Shown here: positions 35,471 through 47,711 of the stretch, in pieces
How positions within the stretch are numbered: position 1 is the stretch's first letter
Layout of the letters: each line of letters starts with the position of its first letter
Assembly (NCBI GenBank): GCA_963693285.1
Contig: OY848928.1
Coordinates: 3,100,501 to 3,164,500 of the forward strand
From: Xestospongia muta
Taxonomy: Eukaryota; Porifera; Demospongiae; Haplosclerida; Petrosiidae
Direction of reading: 5' to 3'
DNA: 64,000 bases
Notes under the pieces: generated by a model
The model's database searches: none
Seen by the model: the letters and a program-made list of their open reading frames with translations, nothing else
What the model was told of the DNA's origin: nothing
Translations under genes and position numbers: made by a program

Positions 35471-38023
35471 ATGAGCCAAGCTGTTAGCTCTGCTGAGTCT
35501 GCTGAAAACTCTAAATCTGACACCCAGTCTGGTAACGATGAGATACCAACTGAAAACAAAGGCAAAAGTACGTGAACCAAGTTAATTGTAAATATAATTC
35601 ATGCTTATGTTCAGCTTATTCTTGTCATATTTGTGGCAAGTCATTTTCACGAAAGGATAGACTGATTTCTCATTTGAGCTTAACTCATAATGAATGTACT
35701 GATCTTCAGAAATCAAGTTGCAGCAACCGATTTTTTTGCCCATTCAAATGTGAATCATTACCACCATTTCGAACAATGAAATTGTTGCTGGACCACTGTC
35801 AGTCAATTCACAAAGAATCTCTTGGTATGTCTCAATAATTTTTCACTAGATGATCTGAATTGATTGCCATTCTGATCACTCATATATTGCATTGAATAAA
35901 TGTAACAACCTACAATTTAGGCACAAAACTCCTGAAGTTTGACTCACTTCAGCAATATTACAAGTGGAAAGAGTTAGAGGAGGAGGATACATATACTACC
36001 TATGTTCAACGACAATCATTTTACAAACCAAAATTGAACGATGGTACATACAAGATATAGACTCAATCATTTTTGTGGATAATTATTATATTTTTTCTTT
36101 AGCTATAAAAACCACCTATTATTTTTCCTGCTGCCAAGATGGAGAGTATTGGGGCAATCCTTCACAAAGAAAAACAGACAAAAAGAGGCCTCATCAAAAA
36201 CCTACACGTAAACTTAATGCTGTTTGTTTGTCTTGAATGTGTGTTGATGAGTACCATGACCACCATGTGGAGGTGACTTATATTACAGCTCATACTAATC
36301 ATGACCTTGGGCCTAAGGAAATCCCACACCTACCATTACCAAAACGTGTTAAAGAGGAAGTGGCTGGAAAGGTTAACAAAGGCATTCCTTCCCAACGGAT
36401 ATTGGAAGACAAGATTTCGACCAAACAGTTTCACGAAAACATTTTCTATCAACTCAAGACATTCGAAACATCAACCATTCTGTGCAAGATAACCAAGTGA
36501 AGAGACATGAAAACAATGCAACATCAGTTGATATGATTGTACGAGAGCTAGAAATGGAGCCTTTTAATCCTGTTCTAGTTTACAAGCGACAAGGCATGGT
36601 TATGCCTGAATATCCTACTCTTGCTAGTGATTCATTTGTCCTAGCTATTCAAACAGAATTCCAAATGAGACTGTACAGAAGGTACAATAGTAAGATCTTG
36701 TGTATAGATGCCACCCATGGCACTAATGCCTACCGGTTCAAGTTGATCACATGTATTGTTGTGGATGAGTTCAGTCAAGGTTAAAGCTTAAATACACTGA
36801 AATCACATTTGATTCATATGCTGCGTGTATGTATATAGGACAGCCTATTGCTTGGTGCATATCAGATCAAGAAACTACTGAGGTTGTGGAATTGTTCCTA
36901 CAAAGTATTAAGAAGCAGTCTCCAGACTCATTAGTATCAGTACTGATGACAGACGATGGTTGATTACATGCTATTGGTAAAAATTATTTTTAGTTTTTAA
37001 TTGAACAGATAACACTGGTTGGAATGCAGCAAACCTCGTGTTTGGAACAACCCTCAAACATTTACTCTGTCACTGGCATGTGCACAGGTGAACTTGTTGT
37101 ACATTGTTTTACATTAACATGGTTTTCATTTTTAGATCATGGAGGAATTATATAAGGAGTTGTGCTCCTGAAAATCAAGTCAAAATTTACCAAACACTGT
37201 GCATTTTACTTGAAGAGCTTAGTTTGGACAAATTTACTGAACTGATAGATCAATTTGTTCGGTACTGGATAAAAGAGGAACCAATGTTCATTGAATACTT
37301 TAAACAATATTACTTAAGTAGACCAGGTTAGTAAGATTATGAAGATTTGAACAAATTTTATCTCTATTTCACTAAATATGCAGAGAAGTGGACTAAATGT
37401 TATCGTTGCTTCCAACATGCTGACACAGATACGAATATGTACTTGGAAAGGTATACACATAATATACATGAATCGTGTGTTGGGTTTAAAATGATTGTAT
37501 AGCTTTCACAACAAGCTGAAAACTCTTACTTACATGGAAAAGTTAATAGGAGAGTAGACTTTCTGTTGAATGTATTGCTTCGTATAGAAGAAGATAATTT
37601 TTTAATTACATGAAAAAAGTACAGCTTCCAACTACTCAGAGGGATGAATGCAATCATCACCAGAATGGGATGCTTATCCCTGCAGAAAAAGTACAGGTAT
37701 CATCGTCATTATGTTTTTTTGCTTTAATATTCATTATGTATAATTTTGTATTGAAGAGAGTAGATTCAAACACATGGCATGTCCCTAGTGTATCAGGAAA
37801 AAATTCAGATGGTTATATTGTAAGGGCGAAAATGGATCTATGTACTGAATGCACCGAGTCAAATTTAATATGTACCATGAGTGAGTGCAAGAAACTATGC
37901 TACCATATGTACGAATGTGATCAGCTGTGTTATGACTATACAAATGGTCATCTTTGTAAACACATTCATCAAGTACATACCATTCGATTACTAGAGACTA
38001 ATGACCTAGACAAAGATTTTTAA
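35471..38023 (+). pseudogene. C2H2 zinc finger / MULE transposase / SWIM protein remnant
   Basis: Exons run in order: a short acidic start (MSQAVSSAESAENSKS, 35471-35568), a C2H2 finger (CHICGKSFSRKDRLISHLSL, 35609-35825), a linker (35921-36240), and a Mutator-like DDE core. The core has CIDATHGTNAYRFKLITCI (near 36700), GQPIAWCISDQETTE (36840), MTDD (36945), TTLKHLLCHWHVH (37045) and SWRNYIRS (37130). The SWIM zinc region follows (CDQLCYDYTNGHLCKHIHQV, near 37920). Most splice phases agree. Lesions: TGA for an expected CGA at 36235, frame change near 36440-36480, a one-base loss near 37545 and a stop after EEDNFLIT. It starts 99 bp from the oppositely oriented Death-CARD gene. MULE-SWIM proteins are transposon-derived; this copy appears dead. 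Confidence 0.8.
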
Positions 38024-38219
38024 TATGAATCATTGTGTACATCCAACACTCATGAGCACCTGTCAAGTGGTTCTGATTTTAATGACAATCTTGAGTTCGC
38101 TGAAAGTTTACGTAGTCCAACCACAGGTAAAAAAGTGACCCTTTTATTGATTTATTAATTTTGTCAATTCAATTAATCTATGTATGTACATGTTTACATA
38201 TTGCATAGTGCATGTTTAT

Positions 38220-38650
38220 TTAAAAGATTTCCTTCAGCCATTGTGTACTAGACATGTTAAGATTAATTGATGTTATGGTTAGTGAGCTCAATTTTACATA
38301 CAATATTGGTGATTATAACAAAAAAAACATAAAACGTATTATATGAATAACAAATAAAATGATGAATAAGATAAATATAATGAACAAAGACTAGGTCAGT
38401 CTGTTGTTGATGTTTATATGAGAATATTTTTTTATTATTAAAAATAAATATTACACAACATTTTGGCTATGATTAGCCTTCATCATGTATAATAATATTG
38501 TGTCTATTTAGCCTGCTTACATGTTATCAGATGTACTTTAATGTTTTGGTACAAGTTAGTGACTTTTTGTGGTTAGATGGTATGGTACTTTCTTGGTAAA
38601 CATGTTCTTGTTTGGTGTGATTTGTGCGTGAGTAGAAGGTGTGGCTTACA
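38220..38650 (-). pseudogene. 5' stub of a fourth Death-CARD copy plus its upstream region
   Basis: ATG at 38239-38241 begins MAEGNLL, exactly the start of copy 1. The homology breaks off about 20 bases later at 38220, where unrelated sequence begins. The upstream 400 bases match 24427-24850. A longer repeat unit was therefore cut here, perhaps when the MULE element or a deletion entered. Confidence 0.75.
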
Positions 38651-38664
38651 CATAAGAGGAACGT

Positions 38665-39838
38665 GTCAATCTGCATAAATAAAAATATGACTCTACAGTT
38701 TCCGGATGAAGAATATAATTTTTCTCATTTCCTGGACTACTCACTCTCCAAAAATGATCAAATATAAATGAATTACCTCCTAATCTACTTCTAAAACAAA
38801 AGAAAAAACATGTATTACTATAGCAACTGTATTAATTCACAAGTTATAGTTGATATATCAGGACAGTACTGTAGTTATAATTTACAGTTACACAATCTCA
38901 AAGTCTGCTAGCCTATCTTGATATGTCATAGACAGTTTTATCCATATACAGTAAGATTGATATTGGACTATATTATATTGCTGTTATTAACACTTGTTGT
39001 ATCACATACTATGACAAGAGTCTAACATTACGCTAACACTCGCTATGACCTTGTGACATATGTATGAACAAATATTAATAACTATTAATATTAAAGTTGA
39101 TGCACAGCTTATAGATTGACCTGTTTGTACGTATGAGTTACGACATGTTCTTGTAATGTTCTTAGCAATATCCATGTAATGTTTAGATTTATCATTAATA
39201 GCATGTACTGAGGCCAGTACATACATACCACTAGAGAAACATGTCTGACCAAAGAAAGAAAAGAAGACTATGTCATAACTGTATTAACCAGAATAAGGAA
39301 AATAAAATGATAAACAAATTATACAATTTAGAACATACCAAATAAATTATACAATAAAATTGTAAAATTTTATATTATATTATATTATATATTATATTGT
39401 ATTATATTATATACATACCAAGTGTTGCATTTTATTTTCTCTATGACAATTCCTAATATCACTAACTACCAGGAATCTCTTGTTGAAAAAGGAACGAAGT
39501 CATTTAGGTTCCATAACCTGTAATAAACACGATATAGTAATGATATTATTGTCTATACAATCTACCTCTATAGCATTATAGAACATATCACAAGTTTCTA
39601 TATCGTTTTTACTTTAATTAACCAACGCCTTGAGGAGATACTCATAAAAACTATCGCCAAGAGCTCCTAAAGATATATGCTCTAACAAGTGATAAATATA
39701 ATTATAAAAGATATTAACATTTTGTTTTCAACACTTACTGTGTCCCCGTCAACCAGTATCAAGATTGATGAAGTTAGGATAAAGACCATCTGGTTTGGGA
39801 GCATCTTTGTGTAATTTATGTATATGTAATACCTATGA
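38665..39838 (-). pseudogene. GH47 alpha-mannosidase pseudogene, copy B (partial)
   Basis: This block matches 19550-20345 of copy A: LYPNFINLDTG (39745-39838), YEYFLK region (39570-39680), FLVVSDIRN (39430-39520) and HPETVESYFYL (38670-38720). It also keeps an exon that copy A lost, MYVLASVHAINDKSKHYMDI then AKNITRTCRNSY (39120-39226). It shares with copy A the TGA after DTG (39749-39751). N- and C-terminal exons are missing. Confidence 0.85.
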
Positions 39839-39859
39839 CAGTATATGAAACATTACTAC

Positions 39860-40045
39860 TATGTTAAGTACTAATGTTCACTAGTCTAGAGCTCACTAAT
39901 AGTAGTTATCCTAGGTCACTGTGGTAAGTACTGATGTTCATTAGCCTAGACCTTACTAATAGTAATTATCCTAGGTCACTGTGTAAGTACTGATGTTTAT
40001 TAGCCTAGAGCTTAGTTTACTAATGGTAGTTATCCCTAGGTCACT
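39860..40045. repeat. about 60-bp tandem repeat, three units
   Basis: Same unit as at 20377-20635, with fewer copies. The array ends at 40045 where sequence similar to 28810-28850 (GTGCCTGACAAAC) begins. Confidence 0.85.
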
Positions 40046-40461
40046 ATGGTGGTGCCTGACAAACAACATTGTTTTAATAGTGGTTTGAGTGTGACTGAAA
40101 CTACTTTGATCATCTTTTTTCACTTCCGTTCTTTTGTTATCAATAATAATTACATAAGCAAAATATAGTCCACTTAAGTATTATAGACTCGCCCACTCCT
40201 TAGAGGGTTAAATATTATGCCACATCCACAGTTTAGAGACGCCAAACGGAGCTGCCGTGAGAGAGAGTCTGAGAGAGCAAAAATGTGCGACGTTAGAGAA
40301 ATAAGTGTCAAGCAAAACTGCTCTATTTTAATTTTCTACTAGTTTTGTTAGAGAAATAAATAGTTTATAAAAGAAGAGAGGATAAAGTCAAGAAAAATTT
40401 TAAGAGAAAATAAAATTGAGCAAGACATATTAAGAATAAACAACAAACTACTTACTTACTA

Positions 40462-41255
40462 TTACAACAACACAAGTCTTTTTTTAATAACTTGATAATT
40501 GTCTAACTTCTTAAAATACTCCTTATGCTTTCTTGATAACCATAGTTCCCTTATTGTAGTATTTTTAGTTAGTGATGTACATATTGTCTTCATATCATCA
40601 TTGTTCAGTGAAGTATTGTGGAGACGTAATTCTGTCAGTGATGTAGTTGTTTGTATTATGTCTGTTATTGTACTGGTACTAACTGAAGTGATCTGATGAT
40701 TACCACTGATGTTCAACTTAGTCAATGTTTGGTTTTTAGTAAGCCCTTCACAGATATATTGGACTCCATTATTAGTGACGTTACAGTTGGAGAGACGTAG
40801 TTCTTTTAAAGTTGCATTACTTGCTAACATAGTAGATAAGTGAGTCATATCTTCATCTGTGATACCAGTAACATAAGACAACACTAATGTCTCAAGTGTT
40901 TTATTATTAAAGAGACTATCACTGACCTGTTTGATACCACCAGCAAGTGAAGAGAATGACAGCCATAGTCTTTTTATTGTTTTATTAGTTTTTAGTATCT
41001 CTGATAATATCGATACACACTTACTGTCTAATGGAGTGTCCCATATATCAAATCTCCACACCGTACACTTATTAAGATTGCTCATAATAACTGCAGTACT
41101 TTCAGGAGATGAAGAGTTAAGACGAATACTCCATTCTTTTCCTGTTTGTTGTTCTTTTATAAATTTACTTATAACATCTTCACTTTCTACTACACTTGGT
41201 CTAGTGAGTCGTACACTATTGAAAACATCATCCCACCAAATACTTCTAGCGTATC
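40462..41255 (-). CDS. LRR exon B, probable last exon of the PDZ-less Death-CARD gene (copy 3)
   Basis: Like LRR A this exon is 794 bp, enters in phase 1 after a TTTCATAACAG acceptor, and stays open to the stop at 40462. Repeats read KTIKRLWLSFSSL, KTLETLVLSYV, ATLKELRLSNCNVTNNGVQY, QTLTKLNISGN and TSLTELRLHNTSLNNDDMK. Differences from LRR A cluster in the exposed repeat positions and in the N-terminal segment (SIWWDDVFNSVRL against SVQWRDDINFVRL). It joins in frame with exon 8 of the copy 3 gene (donor after 42579), giving a C-terminal LRR domain. Confidence 0.75.
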
Positions 41256-41406
41256 CTGTTATGAAACAGAGTTAGTATATTGTATAGTACACACAGTAAT
41301 ATATACTATAACACACTGAAGAAAAAAGGAAGCCATTACTGTTTACTGACTACAGTTACTATGACAACGATTTACAGGATGTGTGGTTTACCGTTAAATT
41401 TGGGAT

Positions 41407-41523
41407 GGTTCTTAGTGTAACTTGAGTTACTTGACTATGATGACATCATAAAGAAATGACACATAGTGATGTCATCATAGGACATGTTGTTACATCATCA
41501 GTCAAGTTACACCAAAAAGCACC
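41407..41523. mobile_element. 117-bp foldback insertion upstream of LRR exon B
   Basis: Ends GGTTCTTAGTGTAACTTGA and CAAGTTACACCAAAAAGCACC are imperfect inverted repeats, and the interior TGATGACATCA / TGATGTCATCA also pairs. The flanks repeat TAAATTTG (41395-41402 and 41525-41532). The paralogous place near 27790-27810 has one TAAATTTGAGA and no insertion. Confidence 0.75.
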
Positions 41524-42061
41524 CTAAATTTGAGACACTATGTTCTACAGAGGAACAATCCTATTATATTAATGGACACTTTACTATATAATGGTTTCAA
41601 GTATTCATATATTAACTTAGCCTAGAACAGCAAACAGACAGATTGGTAAAATTTGAGAGATTATATTATCTTATAAATTGACCTTCTGAGCCACGCCTCT
41701 TATTCATAATTAAACTACTCCCTATACAACATGGTATAAAAGCTTCCTGCTTCAGTAACCATGACCCTTTAAGATAGTACTCCTTCTGAAAAACCAGTCA
41801 TTCATGTGATCAAAACATTATACAGTACTGTTAATACTTGTTAATATTAATACTACTTCTATCTTGTGTGTACAATAGTACTTTATGTTCCGTGTTCACT
41901 AAACATTACATATAAATTGAGCATTTATATATGCTCACTATGAACACACTATCTATGATCACTTGGTATTATATCATTATCATATACTCTACATATTGTA
42001 CTAACACTGAGGAGTATTAACTTAATATACTAAGTTACAATTATAATATAACACTCAAAAT

Positions 42062-42447
42062 AGCAATTTGTCATTTCAACCATTGTCTTTGTTACCATAA
42101 TTTCATCAATATGACATAAGCCCAATATTGAGTTACCACAAAGCCAAACTAGTACTCTTTGTAGTTTATGTCTAGTAATTGAAGCCATGAGCAAGAGATA
42201 GATACTATTTCAACTTAACTAATTGGATTAGGAACAGTTGAAACAGTATCTGCTTATAGCTTCAATTGAAGCCATGATTCAATTACTATAGCAAAGTGGA
42301 TGTAAAGATATGTGGTTGTAGATGCAACTAGTTGGCTTTATGCATATTAAGATACACTATAGTTGGCCTTGTAGCAACTTAGAATGGGTTTACATCATAT
42401 TGATGAAACTGTGGTAACGAAGACCTTGGTTATAATGACAAAATGCT
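42062..42447. mobile_element. 386-bp foldback MITE at the 3' side of exon 8 (copy 3)
   Basis: AGCAATTTGTCATTTCAACC at the left pairs with AGCATTTTGTCATTATAACC read inverted from the right end, and the similarity continues through GTTACCA and TTTCATCAATATGA for over 55 bp. It is absent at the paralogous position of copy 2 (about 31740). Its right end supplies the last codons and stop (42430-42432) of the read-through form of exon 8. Confidence 0.85.
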
Positions 42448-42578
42448 TTTTTCAGTGAACCTACTTGGATGAGGTAAGGAACTTTCATCTTTATCACTAG
42501 ATGGACCCTTTAACTGATCTTTCAACTCTAATATAAATGAAGGCTCTATATCAGTAGTTATATCATTTCTATTACTAC

Positions 42579-45347
42579 CTGTAGTTTCAAAGATAAATGG
42601 TGTGGGTTCTTGTTCACTAGACTTTGTTTGTGCTTCCTCTGGTTCTTGATCGGTTACTGGTAAATGAACCATTGATATGAATGCTTGATCTAGTTACAAT
42701 ATCATATAATGAGAAGTGACTAATACCAGTTACTTTTAAAGCTCTGCCTTAATGCTTCAAATTGTTTGTTTCTCTCTCTTAATCGTAATGTCAATGATGT
42801 CATTACTTCCTGTAGTGTCTCTAACTCTTTTTGTCTCTCTCCAGACATTGACAGTAACTCTTCCTTAAAAACTAGATAATTATTAATAATAATTACGTAT
42901 TGACAAATCAGTAACACAGATTATGTTAGTGATAGCTATTGTATTAATAATACCTCCCTTCCATTTCAAAAGTGATGTCAAATCTTTGATTGTTTTTTCT
43001 TTCATTTGTTTTCTTTCTATATAGAAACATTGAATTTTAAATCAGATATACCATAAAATAGACAGCTATTAAATAAACAGTGGTTACTGACTACATGTAC
43101 AAATACCTTCACTTTGTTGGACAACAGATGATATTTGTAAAGTCATCTTTTTACTGATGATTTGTCGTAGTTCCAGTTGACTTCTCAACTCTTTTGTGTT
43201 CTCTTCTACAATAGGTCTAACCTCCTATATATCAATGAACAACATATGTATATAGTAACTGTTGTCTAATACTAATCATGTCTTACCGTGTCTCTTTGAC
43301 GTTTGTCATAAATAGTGCAGTAGTCTAAAGTGATTTTTTTCACTCCCACCTCTTTCAAGATGTCAAGATTCTCCTCTGCTGTTATTAGTAATACATCCAT
43401 CATATATTGTGGAGCATAGCAGGTGACAATGATGGAGTTGCCTTCTTTTATAGCTCTAACTTGGACTGACTTTGCCAGATCTTTGAATGCCTTTGATAGC
43501 AAATCTTTAATGTCACGGAGAGTATATTTGTCAGCTTCCCACTCCAGTATAAATTCTATAGTCTCACAGGTGAGATGATGTGAAGAAGAGACCTTGAAAT
43601 TCTGGTTAATACATATGTTGGTTTTAACCTTTTCACAAAAGGTATCTACAGCTGTCTTGAACTCTGTGATGTGTCTCTTAGCTTCCGTGATATTGTAGTG
43701 ATCAACAATAGCCTCCAAACAGCAGATGTTAATGATGGTACATTTATCTTCTACCAGCTCCATGACATCATCAAATGATTCGGCTGATGATAATTGTGGT
43801 TTTAGCTCTCGGAAGCATCTTCGAAGATATGTTTTGAGCTCCTTCAATGAAGGAATAGCTTTAGCAATGAGAGGTGCAACTGTTTCAATAAGATTTCCAA
43901 AGGTCACTTTCATCTGATCAAAATCATATTGATACGTCCTGTGAAGACTGACTTGAGAAGGGAATGTTTGATCTATAATAGAATCAGTGATTTATATTAA
44001 ACATTATAAAACATTTACTTACTAAACTCCTTGAGTATATCTTGACCAATTAATACTGTTTGTTCAGACTTTAATAAGACACTTGCAAAAAGTTTTAATT
44101 TGCTAGGATCATCAAATACTGTAGTACACAGTGCTCTCAATGGACTATCTCCTAGTACACCTCCCGACCTGTTGACTTCATCTAATGTCTCCTTAGAGAT
44201 CACTCTCTCTGTATATAACATCTGAACAATCTCCACAGGAAGAGTAAGTGGTAAGATCCTATCAGAGTGTTTCTGTAGCATTTGACAAGCTGGAGTAGAC
44301 AGCTCTTCTATTATAAAAAAGAGAATAATATTAGAATAGATAACAAATTACTCGCTGAGCTCTTTACTTTCATTATGATGTTTTACTACAACCTCCATTG
44401 AGTCACTAGAATGTTCATCATGTTTTATGTGATCACAATGACCTGTTGAAGCTATGTTAACTTCAATTTTGTCATTATTTAAAAATTTTAAAAATTATAT
44501 ATATTATATATATAAATATATATATATATTAGTCTCAAAGCCAGATGTTCTGCAAGGGGAGGGAAAGCCAGGACAAACTCATATTGAAAGCTGGCGTTCT
44601 GCACTGATTTCATGCAGACCAATTAAAATTGCTTGTGTCACATGATTGAACGAAACCATGTCCACCAGTTAATTAAAATATGGCTGAAGATATGGCAGAC
44701 TGGAGAGTGCTATAAAGAAAGTGATCACAAATTTTTCCTTTCGAATGACTTCTCAAGCGCACACTGACAAACTAGACAGAGTAACATCTCAACTGACGAG
44801 GCATCAAAACAAGTACCACAAGGTGTCACATGTAACAGAAAGTCATGTGATCTTCAACTATAATGACATTCATTATAGTTGAATATGAGTTTGTCCAGAT
44901 GTTCCCTCCCGTTGCAGAACGTCTGGCTTCAAGACTAATATATATATATGCAGGCTTATATTATAAGTATATATGAATACATTTTAATAATAAATAAATC
45001 AATTTTATTGATATTCACTTACCAGCAGCAGAGCTGGAAGACTTCTTCAATGATTGTTCATATTTATGAGCAACAGTGTTTTCTTCAATGACTTCCTTCT
45101 TCAAAGTATCTATAACTTGTCTTCTGGTAGCATCAGGGTTAGTGTCTAACCACAACTCAAACATTTTTAATGTCTTGTAAGTAGAATCATCAGGTTGTCT
45201 ACGAATATCATCCAACTTCTTGGAATCAAGTTTAAGCAGGACTCCAAACTGGTACCATTTACCACCAATGTGAATATGTTCACATAATTCATCAAGAGAT
45301 GGTTTCTCTTCTAATATCTCCTCAAATGAAAGATTTCCTTCGGCCAT
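42579..45347 (-). CDS. Death-CARD-helical-coiled coil protein without PDZ (copy 3), probably continuing into LRR exon B
   Basis: Exons: 45347-45023, 44307-44023, 43972-43287, 43224-43107, 43016-42954, 42871-42734, 42689-42579, then LRR exon 41255-40462. Phases agree throughout; the sum is 2520 bases, about 839 residues. Death domain (GGKWYQFGVLLKLDSKKLDD), CARD-like (LQKHSDRILPLTLPVEIVQM), helical domain (FDDVMELVEDKCTIINICCL; CETIEFILEW; SIIVTCYAPQYMMDVLL) and coiled coil match copy 2. The two PDZ exons and acidic exon 11 are absent. Exon 8 has two possible ends. The GTAGTA donor at 42578 leads to the LRR exon. Read-through instead adds DITTDIEPSFILELKDQLK and a stop at 42430 contributed by a MITE. 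No stop or frameshift was found in the exons, so the gene may be active. Confidence 0.82.
44529..44938. mobile_element. 410-bp foldback MITE in intron 1 of copy 3, flanked by TA
   Basis: TTAGTCTCAAAGCCAGATGT at the left corresponds to TTAGTCTTGAAGCCAGACGT read inverted from the right, and the inverted repeat extends about 57 bp to the GACAAACTCATATT motif. It sits in TA repeats, like the unrelated MITE in intron 1 of copy 2. Confidence 0.88.
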
Positions 45348-45522
45348 TGCGTACGTGACAAGAGGTGACACACCCACATACATTTGAGTGGAGATAAGAT
45401 CATGTTAAGAAGATTCATTGCTCTTAATGTTATGAGTTATAAGTGATCTCAATTTTACAATTATGATGTCATTACTAGTACTGTTTCTAACAAACACTTT
45501 CCAATTCGTCTAATTTACTTTA

Positions 45523-46375
45523 ATGTCTATATATGTCTATGGAATCAGACTTACTACAGTAAATAATGGACACATCAAGAATAGTATATTTACACTGTAT
45601 GGTAGATCATGTAGAGATTATCATAAACTGAAGAAGCATGTTAGAGTGTATAACACAGAACAGGTTCCACTTAGTATATGTACTTTATCTGATGGAAATC
45701 TTTATGTTACATGTTATACTGGAGTGTACAGGTATAAGAATGATAGACGTCTAATAGCTTGTATTGGTATAAATGAAGGTACTGTTAAATTTAAAGTACA
45801 ACTGAGATGTAGGTATTAAAGGAGATGTTATATATGTTGCTAACGGTGGTGTAAATAGTATCATTAAACTAACTATCATGGGAGAGTTAATACAATAACT
45901 TGGACAATTTTAATATGTTTGGGATATAACAATAGATCAAGAGGACAAAATTTATGTCATTTATAACAATGGTGTTGATATCTTTAACTATCATGAAAGT
46001 GATAAAACCATCTTGAGGACTATAAAGTGTGTGCCATAAAGAGCTCTTGCTTTATGTCCTAGTGGTAACATTCATATTACATTCATAATGTTAGTTATGT
46101 TGCAGTTTATTCTCAGACTAGTAAATATCTCAGTAATTCTGGCAAAGGACAATTGGTGACTCAAAGGATATAGCAGTAAATGCAGAAGGATAAAGTTTAG
46201 TGAGTGAGCACATATTTGGTGGTCAACTCAAGATCTTTAGTCCTGAGAGCAAAGTAATTCATACTGTACGTAATTTACAATTAATCCTGATGTGTGTATT
46301 GATAATGACTCTAATATTTTGTGACAAGTGACAAGTGAAATTGATAAGAGAATTTACAAACTTTGAATTTGATTG
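45523..46375 (+). pseudogene. NHL-type beta-propeller remnant
   Basis: The open part (45523-45819) reads CTLSDGNLYVTCYTGVYRY. Frameshifted continuations read GDVIYVANGGVNSIIKLT (45820-45880), DITIDQEDKIYVIYNNGV (near 45935) and ALCPSGNIHIT (near 46050). Repeats of this kind are typical of NHL propellers such as those in TRIM-like proteins, but no RING or B-box is seen. Stops and frame changes between blocks indicate decay. Confidence 0.6.
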
Positions 46376-47480
46376 TTCATTTTAACTTATATAAAAGTAC
46401 TTTATGAACTATTTAATAAATCTCATGTACCATCTGAACTCTTGAACAACATTATTTAATGTACTCTCATCATGTATAGCCCTGACTTTTACAAATATGT
46501 ATCATCACATGTGACATGTTTAGATATAAATAGCATGACCTTACACTCAAATACAGCCCTTTTTCATGAGCTAAACCTGTAGTAAACTAGTGAATATGTA
46601 GAGTAAATTATCTCTTAATATGACATCCGTACATCATATGAGAGAACTTAATTATCAGAAAGAAATACCCTATGACTTTTGTTATGAGTGGTTTTGTTAT
46701 TGAAAATAAATTGACTAACATCCTATATTAAGATATACCAGTAGTTGAAACAACAACAAACTACAGCAAAATACATTTAATAGTTATCATACAACATCAC
46801 AGAGATGAACATTAGTCAGACAATAACATTACTGTGTTTACCATTCCAAAGGGAGAAGCCAACATCTATATTTCTTTCTCTAATACTTCAGTAGGTAAAT
46901 TACAAACATGAAAAACACAAGATGCACATAGAAGTAGCAATAGTAGGGACAATTTCTTTATAAAAGATTAATGAATATAGACTGGTAGATAATTAATGGT
47001 CATATAGTAAAGATGATCAGCTCCTTCATTTATGGTATTATAAATATATAACAATATCTACTAGATGAGGTTGTGTATATTACATATGTACAGTGTATAA
47101 ATAATGACTAATCATTTATAAGTTTCTCTTGTCACTAAGGAAAAGCACAGCAAACTACTGGACTTGTATATGCTACCTATATTTACTTCATATAGTTTAT
47201 TGAAGTGAACATGTCACTATAAATACTTACTTGAATATACTATATAATTACCAAATATGGTCATTGTAGTTTAAACCACACTCCTTTTTATAACTACAGA
47301 TAGTTGTTTAGTTAGTAATTTCTTCTTACTTGTCTACCAGTCTATACTGTGTGGAGTATATAACATAGTCTTGTTATCTACTGGCTATAGGGACAAGAGG
47401 TTAGTAGCAGTCATCTTTTGATGACATACTTACATGATATGAGAGATATTAAGTTGACTTAATTATCTCTCAGTGTAGTT
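46376..47480. other. no recognised gene
   Basis: AT-rich intergenic sequence with short ORFs only. It probably contains the promoter of the NLR gene in its last few hundred bases. Confidence 0.5.
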
Positions 47481-47632
47481 ATGATAGATACTGGTCAATG
47501 GAGAGTTAGCATTGGGTTATGGTATTGTCATCAGATAACATATACTACTAAAAAGGGAACTACTACTAATATCTACGGATGGGTGGAATCAATACGGTCT
47601 GGAGGATCAGGAGATAAGAGTGGTGGTACCTG

Positions 47633-47711
47633 ATGTTCTCTCTAGTCTTGTTTCTCTTACTTCTCTTCATTTTATCAGGTGATATTGAGCTCAATCCTGG
47701 ACCTAAAACAG
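47633..47711 (+). other. hydrophobic leader with 2A-like ribosome-skipping motif
   Basis: From ATG 47633 the frame reads MFSLVLFLLLLFILSG followed by DIELNPGP, which fits the D-x-E-x-N-P-G-P consensus of 2A peptides, and a donor GTATTT follows. An in-frame TAA lies five codons upstream. Another frame from ATG 47481 (MIDTGQWRVSIGLWYCHQI) runs to just before this point and could be the original N-terminus joined by one lost base. 2A-like N-terminal signal sequences have been described for NLR proteins of sea urchin and, as I recall, sponge. Confidence 0.85.
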
